58,396 nt of DNA, taken from assembly GCA_002452515.1 (NCBI GenBank), contig DKEN01000105.1:1-58396 (forward strand). Direction: 5' to 3'. The position numbers and the translations under genes were made by a program. The notes under the pieces are model-generated. The model was not told the origin of the DNA. It was given only the letters and a program-made list of their open reading frames with translations, and searched no databases. Below, in pieces: positions 50,092 through 58,396 of the stretch. Position 1 is the stretch's first letter. Every line of letters begins with the position of its first letter. Source of the DNA: Spartobacteria bacterium UBA6821. GTDB taxonomy: Bacteria; Verrucomicrobiota; Verrucomicrobiia; Chthoniobacterales; UBA6821.

Positions 50092-52969
50092 AGGTGGAGT
50101 CATTCGGATCAAGGGAGCGCGGCAGCATAACCTGCGCAATCTCACTCTGGAAATTCCACGGAACAAGTTGGTGGTCATTACCGGACCAAGTGGATCGGGA
50201 AAATCATCCCTCGCTTTTGATACGCTCTTTGCGGAGGGACAGCGGCGTTATGTGGAGAGTCTTTCAGCCTATGCCCGGCAGTTTCTGGATCAGATGCAGA
50301 AACCGGAAGTCGATCATATCGAGGGACTTTCTCCGGCCATTGCGATTGAGCAGCGGATCGCTCCGCCAAATCCCCGTTCCACCATTGCGACGACGACGGA
50401 GATCTATGATTACCTGAGAGTTCTCTATGCAGCCATCGGGGTGCCGCATGATCCCATAACGGGTGCGGCTATCCGCCGTCAGTCACCGCAGCAGATCGCA
50501 GAGGCAATTCTCGCATGGCCAGAAGGAACACGGATCATGCTCCTCGCCCCGCTCGTCCAGAATGAAGCCGGAGAGTTCCGCGATGTGATCGACAGGGCGC
50601 GGCGGGAGGGATTTGTCCGGTTGCGGATCGACGGGGAGATTGTTGATCTCGGACGCGCAGAGCCGATCAAGCTGCTCAAGACGAAGAAACATACGATCGA
50701 GGCGGTGGTCGATCGGCTGGCCCTGCGTGCAGAAGGCGAGGGCGAAGGACTTCGTGAACGCCTGCTTGATTCGCTGGAGACAACCTTGCGTTGGGGAAGC
50801 AATGTTGTGCTAGCCCTGTACCAAGCGTCGGGAGAATCCGACGATGCTTGGAAGGAGGCGCGTTTTTCCACGGATTTCTGCAATCCGGAGACCGGCTTCA
50901 CCATGCCGCGTCTCACGCCGCGTCATTTTTCCTTTAACAGTCATCTTGGTGCCTGCCCTGTCTGTCAGGGACTTGGTACGGAGCCCTTCTGTGATCCGGG
51001 ATTGTTGGTTGATGAAGAACTCTCCCTTGCAAAGGGAGCGATCCGTCCCTGGAGAACTCCCGACAAAAGGATGGGAAAATATTATCAGCAAATGCTGGAG
51101 GCACTCTGTGCGGCAACCGGTGCTTCTCAAGCGGTCCCGTTCCGGGAATTACCGGAAGAGTTCAAGCGTCAGCTTTTTTATGGAACAGGTGATGGTGTGC
51201 TACAGACAGGAGACAAAACCAAGGCTCAACCATTTGCCGGTCTGCTCTCGTTAATCGAGCATCAAATCGAGAGCACGGAGAGCGAGTTAAAGCGCAATCG
51301 ACTTAAGGTATTTTTCTCCCGCAAAGCATGTGGCACCTGTAAGGGAAAGCGGTTGCGTCCTGAAATCCTTGGCGTGACGCTCCTTGCGGCAGATCGGAAG
51401 GAGTGGAATATCGAGGATTTTTGCGCGCTTCCTGCGGCACGGGCCCATGAAGTTCTGATGGGGCTGGATCTCTCCCTCACCGAGCGAAAGGTCGTGGAGG
51501 ATCTTCTTCGAGAAATCACGGCCCGGCTTGGCTTTCTTGTCGAGGTGGGACTCGGTTATCTGACCCTCAATCGCGAGAGCGGCACGCTTTCCGGCGGAGA
51601 AGCCCAGAGAATCCGACTGGCGACACAAATTGGCTCAGGTCTAGCCGGTGTCCTCTATGTGCTGGATGAACCGAGCATCGGGTTGCATCAACGTGATAAC
51701 GATCGTCTGCTGGGTACGCTTCGCGGGCTCCGTGATCTTGGAAATTCCGTCGTGATCGTCGAGCATGATGAGGAGACCATCCTTGCCGCCGATTATATCT
51801 TCGATATGGGTCCCGGAGCAGGACCGAGGGGAGGGGAAATTGTGGCGCAGGGAACTCCTGCGGAGATCCTTGCAAACCCCGACTCCCTGACGGGAAAATT
51901 TCTCTCGGGTGCCACAGCTATTTCCGTCCCGAGGATCAAGCAACGTCCCCCGATCGTAAAAGCTCCCGGTCCGGGTTGGCTCACCGTGATCGATGCCACG
52001 GAGAATAATCTCAAAAATCTGACCATTGGCTTTCCTGTGGGACTCTTCACGGTGGTGACCGGTGTTTCCGGCAGTGGCAAATCGACGCTGGTGAATGATA
52101 TCCTGCACCGCGCGCTTGCCCGTCAGTTTCACCATGCCAAGGAAGCTCCCGGAGCCCATGGACGCATTCATGGAGTTGATCAGTTTGACAAGGTGGTGGT
52201 GATCGATCAGAGCTCCATCGGTCGGACACCCCGTTCCAATCCTGCAACCTATTCCGGTGTCTTTGGGCCGATCCGGGATCTCTATAGCGGGCTCCCATCT
52301 GCCAAGGTCAGGGGATATGGCCCGGCCCGCTTTTCCTTTAATGTGAAAGGGGGACGATGCGAGCAGTGCCAGGGAGATGGTTCGATCAAGATCGAGATGC
52401 ACTTCCTTGCGGATGTTTTTGTTGAGTGCGAGCTCTGCCGAGGCAGGCGCTTTAACAGGGAGACGCTCGAGATTTCCTACCGTGGGAAAAATATCGCCGA
52501 TGTGCTGGAACTGACGATCGATGATGCCGCAGGTTTTTTTCGAGCCATCCCAGCCATCCATGGGAAGCTGGAGGTGCTTCAGGAGGTTGGCCTTGGCTAT
52601 CTGAAGCTCGGGCAGTCAGCCACGACGCTCTCCGGTGGCGAGGCTCAGCGGCTGAAGTTGGCCAGCGAACTATCCCGAAAAGCAACCGGTCGGACACTCT
52701 ACCTGCTGGACGAACCGACGACGGGGCTTCATTTTGCTGATATTCAGAAACTGCTGGAAGTGCTCCTGAGGTTGCGCGACGGCGGAAATACCCTCATTGT
52801 CATCGAACACAATCTTGAAGTTATCAAATGCGCGGACTGGATCATCGACATGGGCCCCGAAGGGGGCGACCTGGGCGGAAGCCTTGTTGTCAGCGGCACA
52901 TTGAACGAGGTGGCCGATCACCCAAAAAGTCACACTGGGTTATGGTTGAAGCGATCTTTGCGGCGCTGA
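50084..52969 (+). CDS. uvrA: Excinuclease ABC subunit A
   Basis: UvrA is the damage-recognising ATPase of nucleotide excision repair. The 961-residue product has two ABC modules, with Walker A GPSGSGKSSLAFDTLF and GVSGSGKSTLVNDIL and signatures LSGGEAQRIRLATQ and LSGGEAQRLKLASE. Zinc-site cysteines lie in CPVCQGLG, CGTCKGKRL, CEQCQGDGS and CELCRGRR. The ATG at 50084 was chosen at the point where UvrA homology begins (VIRIKGARQHNLRNL). The gene overlaps both neighbours, so translational coupling is likely. Confidence 0.97.
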   Translation: MTEGGVIRIKGARQHNLRNLTLEIPRNKLVVITGPSGSGKSSLAFDTLFAEGQRRYVESLSAYARQFLDQMQKPEVDHIEGLSPAIAIEQRIAPPNPRSTIATTTEIYDYLRVLYAAIGVPHDPITGAAIRRQSPQQIAEAILAWPEGTRIMLLAPLVQNEAGEFRDVIDRARREGFVRLRIDGEIVDLGRAEPIKLLKTKKHTIEAVVDRLALRAEGEGEGLRERLLDSLETTLRWGSNVVLALYQASGESDDAWKEARFSTDFCNPETGFTMPRLTPRHFSFNSHLGACPVCQGLGTEPFCDPGLLVDEELSLAKGAIRPWRTPDKRMGKYYQQMLEALCAATGASQAVPFRELPEEFKRQLFYGTGDGVLQTGDKTKAQPFAGLLSLIEHQIESTESELKRNRLKVFFSRKACGTCKGKRLRPEILGVTLLAADRKEWNIEDFCALPAARAHEVLMGLDLSLTERKVVEDLLREITARLGFLVEVGLGYLTLNRESGTLSGGEAQRIRLATQIGSGLAGVLYVLDEPSIGLHQRDNDRLLGTLRGLRDLGNSVVIVEHDEETILAADYIFDMGPGAGPRGGEIVAQGTPAEILANPDSLTGKFLSGATAISVPRIKQRPPIVKAPGPGWLTVIDATENNLKNLTIGFPVGLFTVVTGVSGSGKSTLVNDILHRALARQFHHAKEAPGAHGRIHGVDQFDKVVVIDQSSIGRTPRSNPATYSGVFGPIRDLYSGLPSAKVRGYGPARFSFNVKGGRCEQCQGDGSIKIEMHFLADVFVECELCRGRRFNRETLEISYRGKNIADVLELTIDDAAGFFRAIPAIHGKLEVLQEVGLGYLKLGQSATTLSGGEAQRLKLASELSRKATGRTLYLLDEPTTGLHFADIQKLLEVLLRLRDGGNTLIVIEHNLEVIKCADWIIDMGPEGGDLGGSLVVSGTLNEVADHPKSHTGLWLKRSLRR

Positions 52970-55398
52970 TTCTTTTTTGTCTTGGCTCTCTCCCTCTGAG
53001 AGCGCAAGTAACGAATGCTTCCCCTGACCTGGCAAAGCAGGCTGCGGACGAACAGCTACCGCAGGTTTCTGCGGCCGTGCTCCGCACCCAGATTCAACAG
53101 GAACAGGATGAAGGAAAGCGGATTGTCCTCACGCGCCGACTCGTGGCATTGCTGATCTCGGGAGATCGTTTTGACGAGGCACTTGCCGTGAGTACGACAA
53201 CCGATACCGGCAATGACCCGACCCTTGCTTACTGGAAGGCAGAGGCTCTTCTGGGAACCGGTGATGCTCTTGGCGCTGCGGGACTCTTTTCTTCGTTGCT
53301 CCAGCAAAAGAGCTCCGTTGAGGGAATCACCACCGATCAGATCACCCTTGGACTGGCCCGTGCCCTGCGTGAGGAGAAAAAGCCGGAAGAGGCTTTAAAT
53401 CTTCTGAACGAAGTTTCCCCGGATTCACCGATCTACGAGGAGGTGGTGCTGGAAAGGGGGATTGATCTTCTCGCTCTTGGACGTGGTGAGGAATGTCTCA
53501 AGCTGCTGCAGAGTTTTTCACCCTCCAGTGATGAGGGGAAGGCGATGGCTATTTATCTCAAGGCACTTGCCAACTGGCGCCTTGGAAATTTTGACGAGGC
53601 GAAGAAATGTTTTCTCTCCATCCCTCCTGTTTCTCCGTGGTGCAGCGCCGCTTCAGCTCTGGGCGGAGCACTTTGTTATTCGGCATCTGGTAAACCACAG
53701 CCGGGCATTGATCTGTTGGAAAAACATCTCGATCAGATTGATGACGATCCCTTGCTGAATGAGCAGTTTCGATTACTGGATCAACTCTACACAACGGCAG
53801 CCACTCCATATTCCACCATGCTGAAAAAATGGTCGGATGATTCCGCTCATCCGACACGGGCCCGGTTGGCTCTTTTTTATCAGGCCAAACAAGAGTTCCG
53901 ATTGAAACATTTCGAGGGGGGGGAGACTCTTTTGGATTCCCTGATCCGGAAATATTCTGATAATCCATTAGCCGATCAGGCCAGGGTGTTGCTGTGTGCC
54001 TCGCGTCTTCAGCGGGGGCTGACTCAGGATGCTTTGGGATGGTCCGCTGACAGACCATCTGCCACTTCTGAGATTCGGGCAAAACTGGCCTATCTGCGAG
54101 GTCTGGCACAGGCTGCATCCGGCAAGGAAGAAGAGGCGAAAAAGAGCTTCGAATCGGCTGCCTCACTTGATCCCTCCTTGGTGCAGAATGCTCTCTTTAA
54201 TAAGACGGTTCTTGTTGCCACAACCGACAAGGGGTCCCTTGATACCTCCACGGCTGCACGCAGTATTGTTGAGTTGAACGAGGGAATTCCATCTGAGGAG
54301 ATGGAATTTCAGATAGCTCTGGATCTGGTGCGCCGCGGAGATCCCAAAGGGATTGTGCTGATGGGGGAGGTTGCGGATCGCTCCACAGATCCCTCGATCA
54401 AGTCCCGCGCGCGGCTTGCCGCCGCCGAATGGAATATGAAATCAGGGAAGGGGGATGTGGCCGATCAGGATTTTGCCAAGGCGGTGCATGAAAATTCCGG
54501 TGATCCCGAACGCGAGGAGTATCTCAATGTCTTCCTTAAGGATACCGGAAGGAAGTCCGATGCGCCGGGTGTGATCTTGGCGGCCCGCGCCTTTCTCCAG
54601 GCTCATCCAGACTCACGATTTAATCCCGAGGTTCGGTTGAAGCTGGCCGAGGCGTTACTGGCCTCTGGAGATGTGCAGGCGGCAAGGGTCGAGTTTGAAC
54701 AGCTTGCCGCTGCGGGATCCGGGACAGAAATAGGTCGTCGCGCGCTTTTCCTGGCTGCCCAATCGGCTGCAAGAGCGATGGATCCCACATCACTTGATGA
54801 CTCCTTGATGCTCCTGGAACGGGTCGTTGAGAATGGGAACAATGACCAGCTTGTGTGGCAGGCCCGTCTTCAGCAGGGGGCATTGAAGAACGCTCAAAAT
54901 CTTCCACTGGAAGCATCGGCGATCTACGACAGTATTCTTTCGGCAACCAACGGCACTGGAGGCCCCGATGCAGAACTTCGTGCAGCTGCCATGATGGCCA
55001 AGGCGGACACGCTCCATCAGCTCGCCCCGACGGATCCCTCGCAGGAGCGCGCGGCTCTCACAATCTGGCAGCAACTGGCTGCCGATCCCGGAATGCCGCT
55101 ACGCTGGCGCAACCAGGCCCTCTGTAAAAACGCCATGATTTTGGAAAAACTCGGTGAGGGTGATGCCGCTCTTGCTGCTTATTATCAGGCCTTTAAGAAT
55201 CCCCGCGCGAACGAGCCCGAACAACTCTGGCACGACAAGGCCGCCTTCGAGGCGGGGCAGTTGCTGGAGAGTCGCAAGCAATGGAATGACGCCGTTGCTC
55301 TCTACGCTCAACTTGTCGCCGAACAAGGGCCAAGGGCGGAGGAGGCCAAGGCGAGACTTTCAAAATTGCGTTTGGAAAACTTTCTCTGGGAAAATTGA
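52942..55398 (+). CDS. Exported tetratricopeptide-repeat protein
   Basis: This 818-residue protein has a signal peptide (AIFAALILFCLGSLPLRAQ) followed by many helical TPR-like units, for example PTLAYWKAEALLGTGDALGAAGLFSSLL, AMAIYLKALANWRLGNFDEAKKCFLSI and FNPEVRLKLAEALLASGDVQAARVEFEQLA. It is probably a periplasmic or outer-membrane scaffold. The ATG at 52942 gives the signal peptide and lies 28 bp inside uvrA. Partners unknown. Confidence 0.85.
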   Translation: MVEAIFAALILFCLGSLPLRAQVTNASPDLAKQAADEQLPQVSAAVLRTQIQQEQDEGKRIVLTRRLVALLISGDRFDEALAVSTTTDTGNDPTLAYWKAEALLGTGDALGAAGLFSSLLQQKSSVEGITTDQITLGLARALREEKKPEEALNLLNEVSPDSPIYEEVVLERGIDLLALGRGEECLKLLQSFSPSSDEGKAMAIYLKALANWRLGNFDEAKKCFLSIPPVSPWCSAASALGGALCYSASGKPQPGIDLLEKHLDQIDDDPLLNEQFRLLDQLYTTAATPYSTMLKKWSDDSAHPTRARLALFYQAKQEFRLKHFEGGETLLDSLIRKYSDNPLADQARVLLCASRLQRGLTQDALGWSADRPSATSEIRAKLAYLRGLAQAASGKEEEAKKSFESAASLDPSLVQNALFNKTVLVATTDKGSLDTSTAARSIVELNEGIPSEEMEFQIALDLVRRGDPKGIVLMGEVADRSTDPSIKSRARLAAAEWNMKSGKGDVADQDFAKAVHENSGDPEREEYLNVFLKDTGRKSDAPGVILAARAFLQAHPDSRFNPEVRLKLAEALLASGDVQAARVEFEQLAAAGSGTEIGRRALFLAAQSAARAMDPTSLDDSLMLLERVVENGNNDQLVWQARLQQGALKNAQNLPLEASAIYDSILSATNGTGGPDAELRAAAMMAKADTLHQLAPTDPSQERAALTIWQQLAADPGMPLRWRNQALCKNAMILEKLGEGDAALAAYYQAFKNPRANEPEQLWHDKAAFEAGQLLESRKQWNDAVALYAQLVAEQGPRAEEAKARLSKLRLENFLWEN

Positions 55399-55424
55399 TT
55401 CAATCTGACAAAAATACCCCTTTT

Positions 55425-56498
55425 ATGAGCTCACACATCAAACTCTTCAGTCCGGGGCCCGTGGAGGTTTCCGAAAAAACTTTTCAGGCATTCCGCAAGC
55501 CCATGATTGGCCATCGCGGCAATGATTTCAAAAAACTCTATGCGGCCGTGCAGCCCGGATTGCAGCAGCTTTTTGGCACCACCCGCCCTGTCTTTATCTC
55601 CACTTCCTCCTCCTGGGGTGTTATGGAGGGAGCGCTGCGCAATCTCACGAAAGGAAAAGTGCTGAACTGCATGAACGGAGCCTTCTCCGACAAGTGGAAT
55701 GATGTCGCCAAGCGCTGCGGCTATGAGGCCGAGAAGCTTCAGGTCGAATGGGGCAAGCCGATCACGCCTGAATTGCTCAAAGCCCGTCTTGAACAGGGTG
55801 ACATCGATGTGGTGACTCTCATTCACAACGAAACTTCCACCGGATGCATGAGCCCGCTGAAAGATCTCGCCGATGTCCTGAAGCAGTTTCCCGAGGTGCT
55901 CAGCGTGGTGGATACCGTTTCATCCTGTACCGTCGTGCCGATTCCTTTTGATGAACTCGGAATCGATGTCCTGCTGACGGGTAGCCAGAAAGCCTTTGCT
56001 CTTCCTCCGGGGATGGCTTTTCTCTCGGTTTCCGAGAAAGGAATGAAGAGGGCTGCCGAGGTAAAAGGCCGCGGTTACTATTTCGATTTTCTGGAATTCC
56101 AGAAAAATCACGAGGGTGACATGACTCCGAGCACGCCGGTCATTTCCCATATCTATGCACTCCAGTCGAAGCTTGAGGACATTGCTGCGGAAGGACTCGA
56201 GAATCGCTATGCCCGTCACGCCAAGACCAACGCGCTTGTCGCGGAGTGGGTCAAGGCCCGTGGGTTTGAGTTTTTTGCACCGGAGGGATACCGTTCCGTC
56301 GGCCTCACCTGTGTGAAGAACAACAAGGGCGTGGATGTCGCCGCCTGGATCGGTCGCCTGAAGTCCAAGTACTCCTGCATCATCGACGGCGGTTACGGAA
56401 AAATCAAAGGAGAGACATTCCGTATTTCAAACATGGGTGACGAGACGGAGGAGACCATCTCTCAGTTGCTTGCCTGGCTCGACGATACAGCCGAGTAG
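55425..56498 (+). CDS. Class V aminotransferase, alanine-glyoxylate / serine-pyruvate type
   Basis: This 357-residue PLP enzyme has the SPGPVEVSEKTFQAF start and IGHRGNDFKKL typical of this group. STSSSWGVMEGALRNL is the phosphate-binding region, DTVSSCTVVPIPFDELGIDV holds the Asp that pairs with the pyridine, and GSQKAFALPPG carries the PLP lysine. Possible substrates are alanine/glyoxylate or serine/pyruvate-type; phosphoserine is less likely. The ATG at 55425 is preferred to a TTG at 55395 overlapping the previous stop. Confidence 0.9.
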   Translation: MSSHIKLFSPGPVEVSEKTFQAFRKPMIGHRGNDFKKLYAAVQPGLQQLFGTTRPVFISTSSSWGVMEGALRNLTKGKVLNCMNGAFSDKWNDVAKRCGYEAEKLQVEWGKPITPELLKARLEQGDIDVVTLIHNETSTGCMSPLKDLADVLKQFPEVLSVVDTVSSCTVVPIPFDELGIDVLLTGSQKAFALPPGMAFLSVSEKGMKRAAEVKGRGYYFDFLEFQKNHEGDMTPSTPVISHIYALQSKLEDIAAEGLENRYARHAKTNALVAEWVKARGFEFFAPEGYRSVGLTCVKNNKGVDVAAWIGRLKSKYSCIIDGGYGKIKGETFRISNMGDETEETISQLLAWLDDTAE

Positions 56499-56522
56499 CG
56501 GCCAAAGGCCGCAGGCGTTTAG

Positions 56523-56690
56523 CAGTTTAGGCTGTTAGACTATTAGGCCAGAAGCCAAGGAACCCTGAGATCGGAAACTTGAAATTCAATGTGCTCCGGC
56601 CTCTGGGTTCCATACCTCCATGCGATAAATCAGCATTTACCCAACTCTCTTCCTCTGAATCTAACAGTCTAATAGCCTACAGCCTAAGCC
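56523..56690. repeat. Inverted pair of degenerate 8-nt word arrays upstream of ileS
   Basis: The left arm (56525-56548) reads GTTTAGGCTGTTAGACTATTAGGC. The right arm (56660-56690), on the other strand, is built of the same kind of words (TCTAACAG, TCTAATAG, CCTACAG, CCTAAGC). The arms are about 110 bp apart. A GAAACTTGAAATTCAA word lies between them at about 56574. Related words occur at 7139-7150 and 524-556. The ileS promoter must lie in or beside this element. Confidence 0.55.
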
Positions 56691-56699
56691 CCTTTTTCC

Positions 56700-58396
56700 A
56701 TGAGCCGTTACCGCGATACCGTCCGACTTCCCAAAACTGCCTTTCCGATGAAGGCGGGACTTGCTGCGCGCGAACCGGAACTGCTTGCCCGTTGGGAGAG
56801 CGAGAATCTCTACGACGCCATCCAAAAGGCGCGTCAGGGAGCTCCCAAGTTTGTGCTGCATGACGGCCCACCGTTTGCGAACGGTGATGTTCACATGGGG
56901 ACGGCGCTGAACAAGGTGTTGAAGGACCTGGTGGTGAAATCGAAGACGATGGCCGGATACCAGGCACCCTTCATTCCAGGTTGGGATTGCCACGGATTGC
57001 CGATTGAATTTCGCGTGGTCAAATCCTCCGCCGGTCTCACGCCTCTTCAGGTGCGTCAGAAGTCGGAGGAATACGCCCGAAAGTTCATTGATATCCAGCG
57101 TGGGCAGTTTCGTCGGCTCGGCGTCTTTGGCGATTGGGAACATCCCTATCTGACCCTCGATCCCTCGTATGAGGCGGCGATCATTCGTTCCTTCGGTAAG
57201 ATGGTGGAGAAGGGGCTTGTCTATCGCAGCAAAAAGCCGGTTCTTTGGAGCACGGGTGCCCAGACAGCTCTGGCCGAGGCCGAGGTTGAGTATCAGGACA
57301 AGACATCTCCGGCAATTTTTGTGAAATTTTCCGTCTCGGAGAATGAAGCGGTACGCCTTGGGCTTCCTTCAGATAAGCCGCTCAGCGTGGTAATCTGGAC
57401 AACAACTCCCTGGACACTTCCGGCCAATCTGGCGATCGCGGTTCATGCCGACCTTGATTACGTCGTCTTGGAAAATGCCGGTGCTACGGGAGAACGCCTG
57501 ATCGTCGCTGCTGGTTTGTCCGAGAATTTCAAAACTGCCACTACTCTGGAACTCAATCAAGTTGGAGATGCCCGCAAGGGATCCTCTCTTGAGGGACTGA
57601 CGGCAAATCACCCGTTTTTGAATCGTACGGCTTCCATTTACACCGCAGATTTTGTCACTCTCGAGACCGGAAGCGGTCTGGTTCATATCGCTCCCGGACA
57701 TGGGGATGATGATTATCAGTTGGGTCGTAAACATGGACTCGATCTGCTCTCGCCAGTCGACGACTACGGCAAGTTTACGGAAGAAGCCGGTGTGCCCTCG
57801 CTGGTCGGGATGAATGTCTTTGCTGGTAATGAGGAAGTGATCCGCATCCTCACGGAACATGGAGCCCTGCTAGGACGACAGGATTATCAGCACAGCTATC
57901 CGCATTGCTGGCGCTCCAAAACACCGATTCTGTTTCGTGCCGTCGAGCAATTCTTTATCCGTATCGACGCCCTTCGCGAGACGGCTCTCAAGGAAATCGA
58001 TAACACGAACTGGATTCCGAACTGGGGACGCAACCGTATTCGTGGAACGGTGGAATCCCGCCCCGACTGGTGTATTTCCCGCCAGCGTACCTGGGGTGTT
58101 CCGCTCCCGGTTTTTTATTCACCTGAGGGGGAGCCGATCCTGGATCCATCGGTAATCGCAAAAGTCTCCGAGGTGGTCGCCGAGCAGGGTTCCAATTCCT
58201 GGTTTGCACTCGATGATGCCGAGTGGTGCCGACTGACGGGAGCCCCTGAAGGATCAACCCGTCGCAATGACACACTTGATGTCTGGATCGATAGCGGTGT
58301 GAGTCATGAGGCTGTGTTGCGTGCTCGTCCCGAACTTCAGTTTCCTGCCGACCTCTATCTGGAGGCAACCGATCAGCATCGCGGCTGGTTCCAGTC
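56700..58396 (+). CDS. ileS: Isoleucine-tRNA ligase, N-terminal part (3' truncated by window)
   Basis: IleRS charges tRNA-Ile and edits valine. The 565 codons present begin MSRYRDTVRLPKTAFPMKAGL, typical of bacterial IleS. The class I signature is FVLHDGPPFANGDVHMGTALNKVLKD, in which HMGT replaces the canonical HIGH. They continue with PGWDCHGLPIEF, the editing-domain segments WTTTPWTLPANLAIAV and GLVHIAPGHGDDDYQLG, and SRQRTWGVPLP. The KMSKS region lies beyond the window. The ATG at 56700 directly follows the repeat-containing leader. lspA commonly follows ileS, but it is not visible here. Confidence 0.97.
   Translation, partial: MSRYRDTVRLPKTAFPMKAGLAAREPELLARWESENLYDAIQKARQGAPKFVLHDGPPFANGDVHMGTALNKVLKDLVVKSKTMAGYQAPFIPGWDCHGLPIEFRVVKSSAGLTPLQVRQKSEEYARKFIDIQRGQFRRLGVFGDWEHPYLTLDPSYEAAIIRSFGKMVEKGLVYRSKKPVLWSTGAQTALAEAEVEYQDKTSPAIFVKFSVSENEAVRLGLPSDKPLSVVIWTTTPWTLPANLAIAVHADLDYVVLENAGATGERLIVAAGLSENFKTATTLELNQVGDARKGSSLEGLTANHPFLNRTASIYTADFVTLETGSGLVHIAPGHGDDDYQLGRKHGLDLLSPVDDYGKFTEEAGVPSLVGMNVFAGNEEVIRILTEHGALLGRQDYQHSYPHCWRSKTPILFRAVEQFFIRIDALRETALKEIDNTNWIPNWGRNRIRGTVESRPDWCISRQRTWGVPLPVFYSPEGEPILDPSVIAKVSEVVAEQGSNSWFALDDAEWCRLTGAPEGSTRRNDTLDVWIDSGVSHEAVLRARPELQFPADLYLEATDQHRGWFQ

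Noticed and set aside
51641..52561. 306-codon antisense frame inside uvrA
   Set aside because: uvrA has all zinc and ATPase motifs on the plus strand.
1..58396. tRNA genes, CRISPR arrays, insertion sequences or prophage genes
   Set aside because: No T-loop/anticodon pattern, no regularly spaced direct repeats, no transposase or integrase motif was found.

Overview
The window reads as chromosomal DNA of a Gram-negative bacterium of the PVC superphylum, most likely a Verrucomicrobiota member. This is an inference from gene content. The ribonucleotide reductase small subunit closely resembles the manganese/iron (class Ic) enzyme of chlamydiae. There is a PEP-CTERM exported protein next to a TIGR03118-type protein, Sec signal peptides and lipoboxes are common, and several genes belong to families frequent in that phylum. 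No tRNA, rRNA, CRISPR array, phage or insertion sequence was found. A single core-plus-accessory chromosome segment explains everything seen.

Layout. 1-2734: end of a comF-like gene, an intergenic repeat block, accD, folC. 2911-7122: nrdA and nrdB behind a sigma70-like promoter and a perfect NrdR box, closed by a strong terminator. 7180-11392: a secreted glycosidase-like protein convergent with a PLD-family protein and a split chromate transporter pair. 11554-16418: a compact heme operon hemE-hemN-hemG-hemH, then two small membrane or exported proteins and a DEAD-box helicase. 18864-20419 (minus): rfbB and a small membrane protein. 20749-21270: dps. 21299-24663 (minus): two transglutaminase-like proteins, an NlpC/P60 protein, a small unknown and two paralogous mini-lipoproteins.

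25021-31300 is the most interesting locus. It runs ECF sigma factor, a probable membrane anti-sigma factor, a six-cysteine exported peptide, an MNIO (DUF692) enzyme, a DUF2063 partner, DoxX, a DUF1223 thioredoxin-like protein and a lipoprotein MsrB-MsrA fusion. It looks like a bufferin-type metallophore/RiPP operon tied to an envelope-stress regulator and to extracytoplasmic methionine repair.

31357-36552: comM, a sigma70-family factor, an ECF sigma fragment and recD2. 36774-40900: three exported proteins (phosphoesterase, PEP-CTERM protein, TIGR03118 protein), the second and third preceded by strong hairpins. 41022-45606: a CBM9-like protein, ppk2, a dienelactone hydrolase, and a BlaI/M56 pair with an almost perfect 37-bp palindrome over the blaI start codon. 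45715-46334: a vapBC toxin-antitoxin pair. 46631-58396: ribD, an RNA uracil methyltransferase, an aldo/keto reductase, uvrA, an exported TPR protein, a class V aminotransferase and the 5' part of ileS.

Many long antisense reading frames exist because of the codon bias of the real genes. They are omitted. Start codons were often moved inward from the longest open frame, and the reason is given where it matters.
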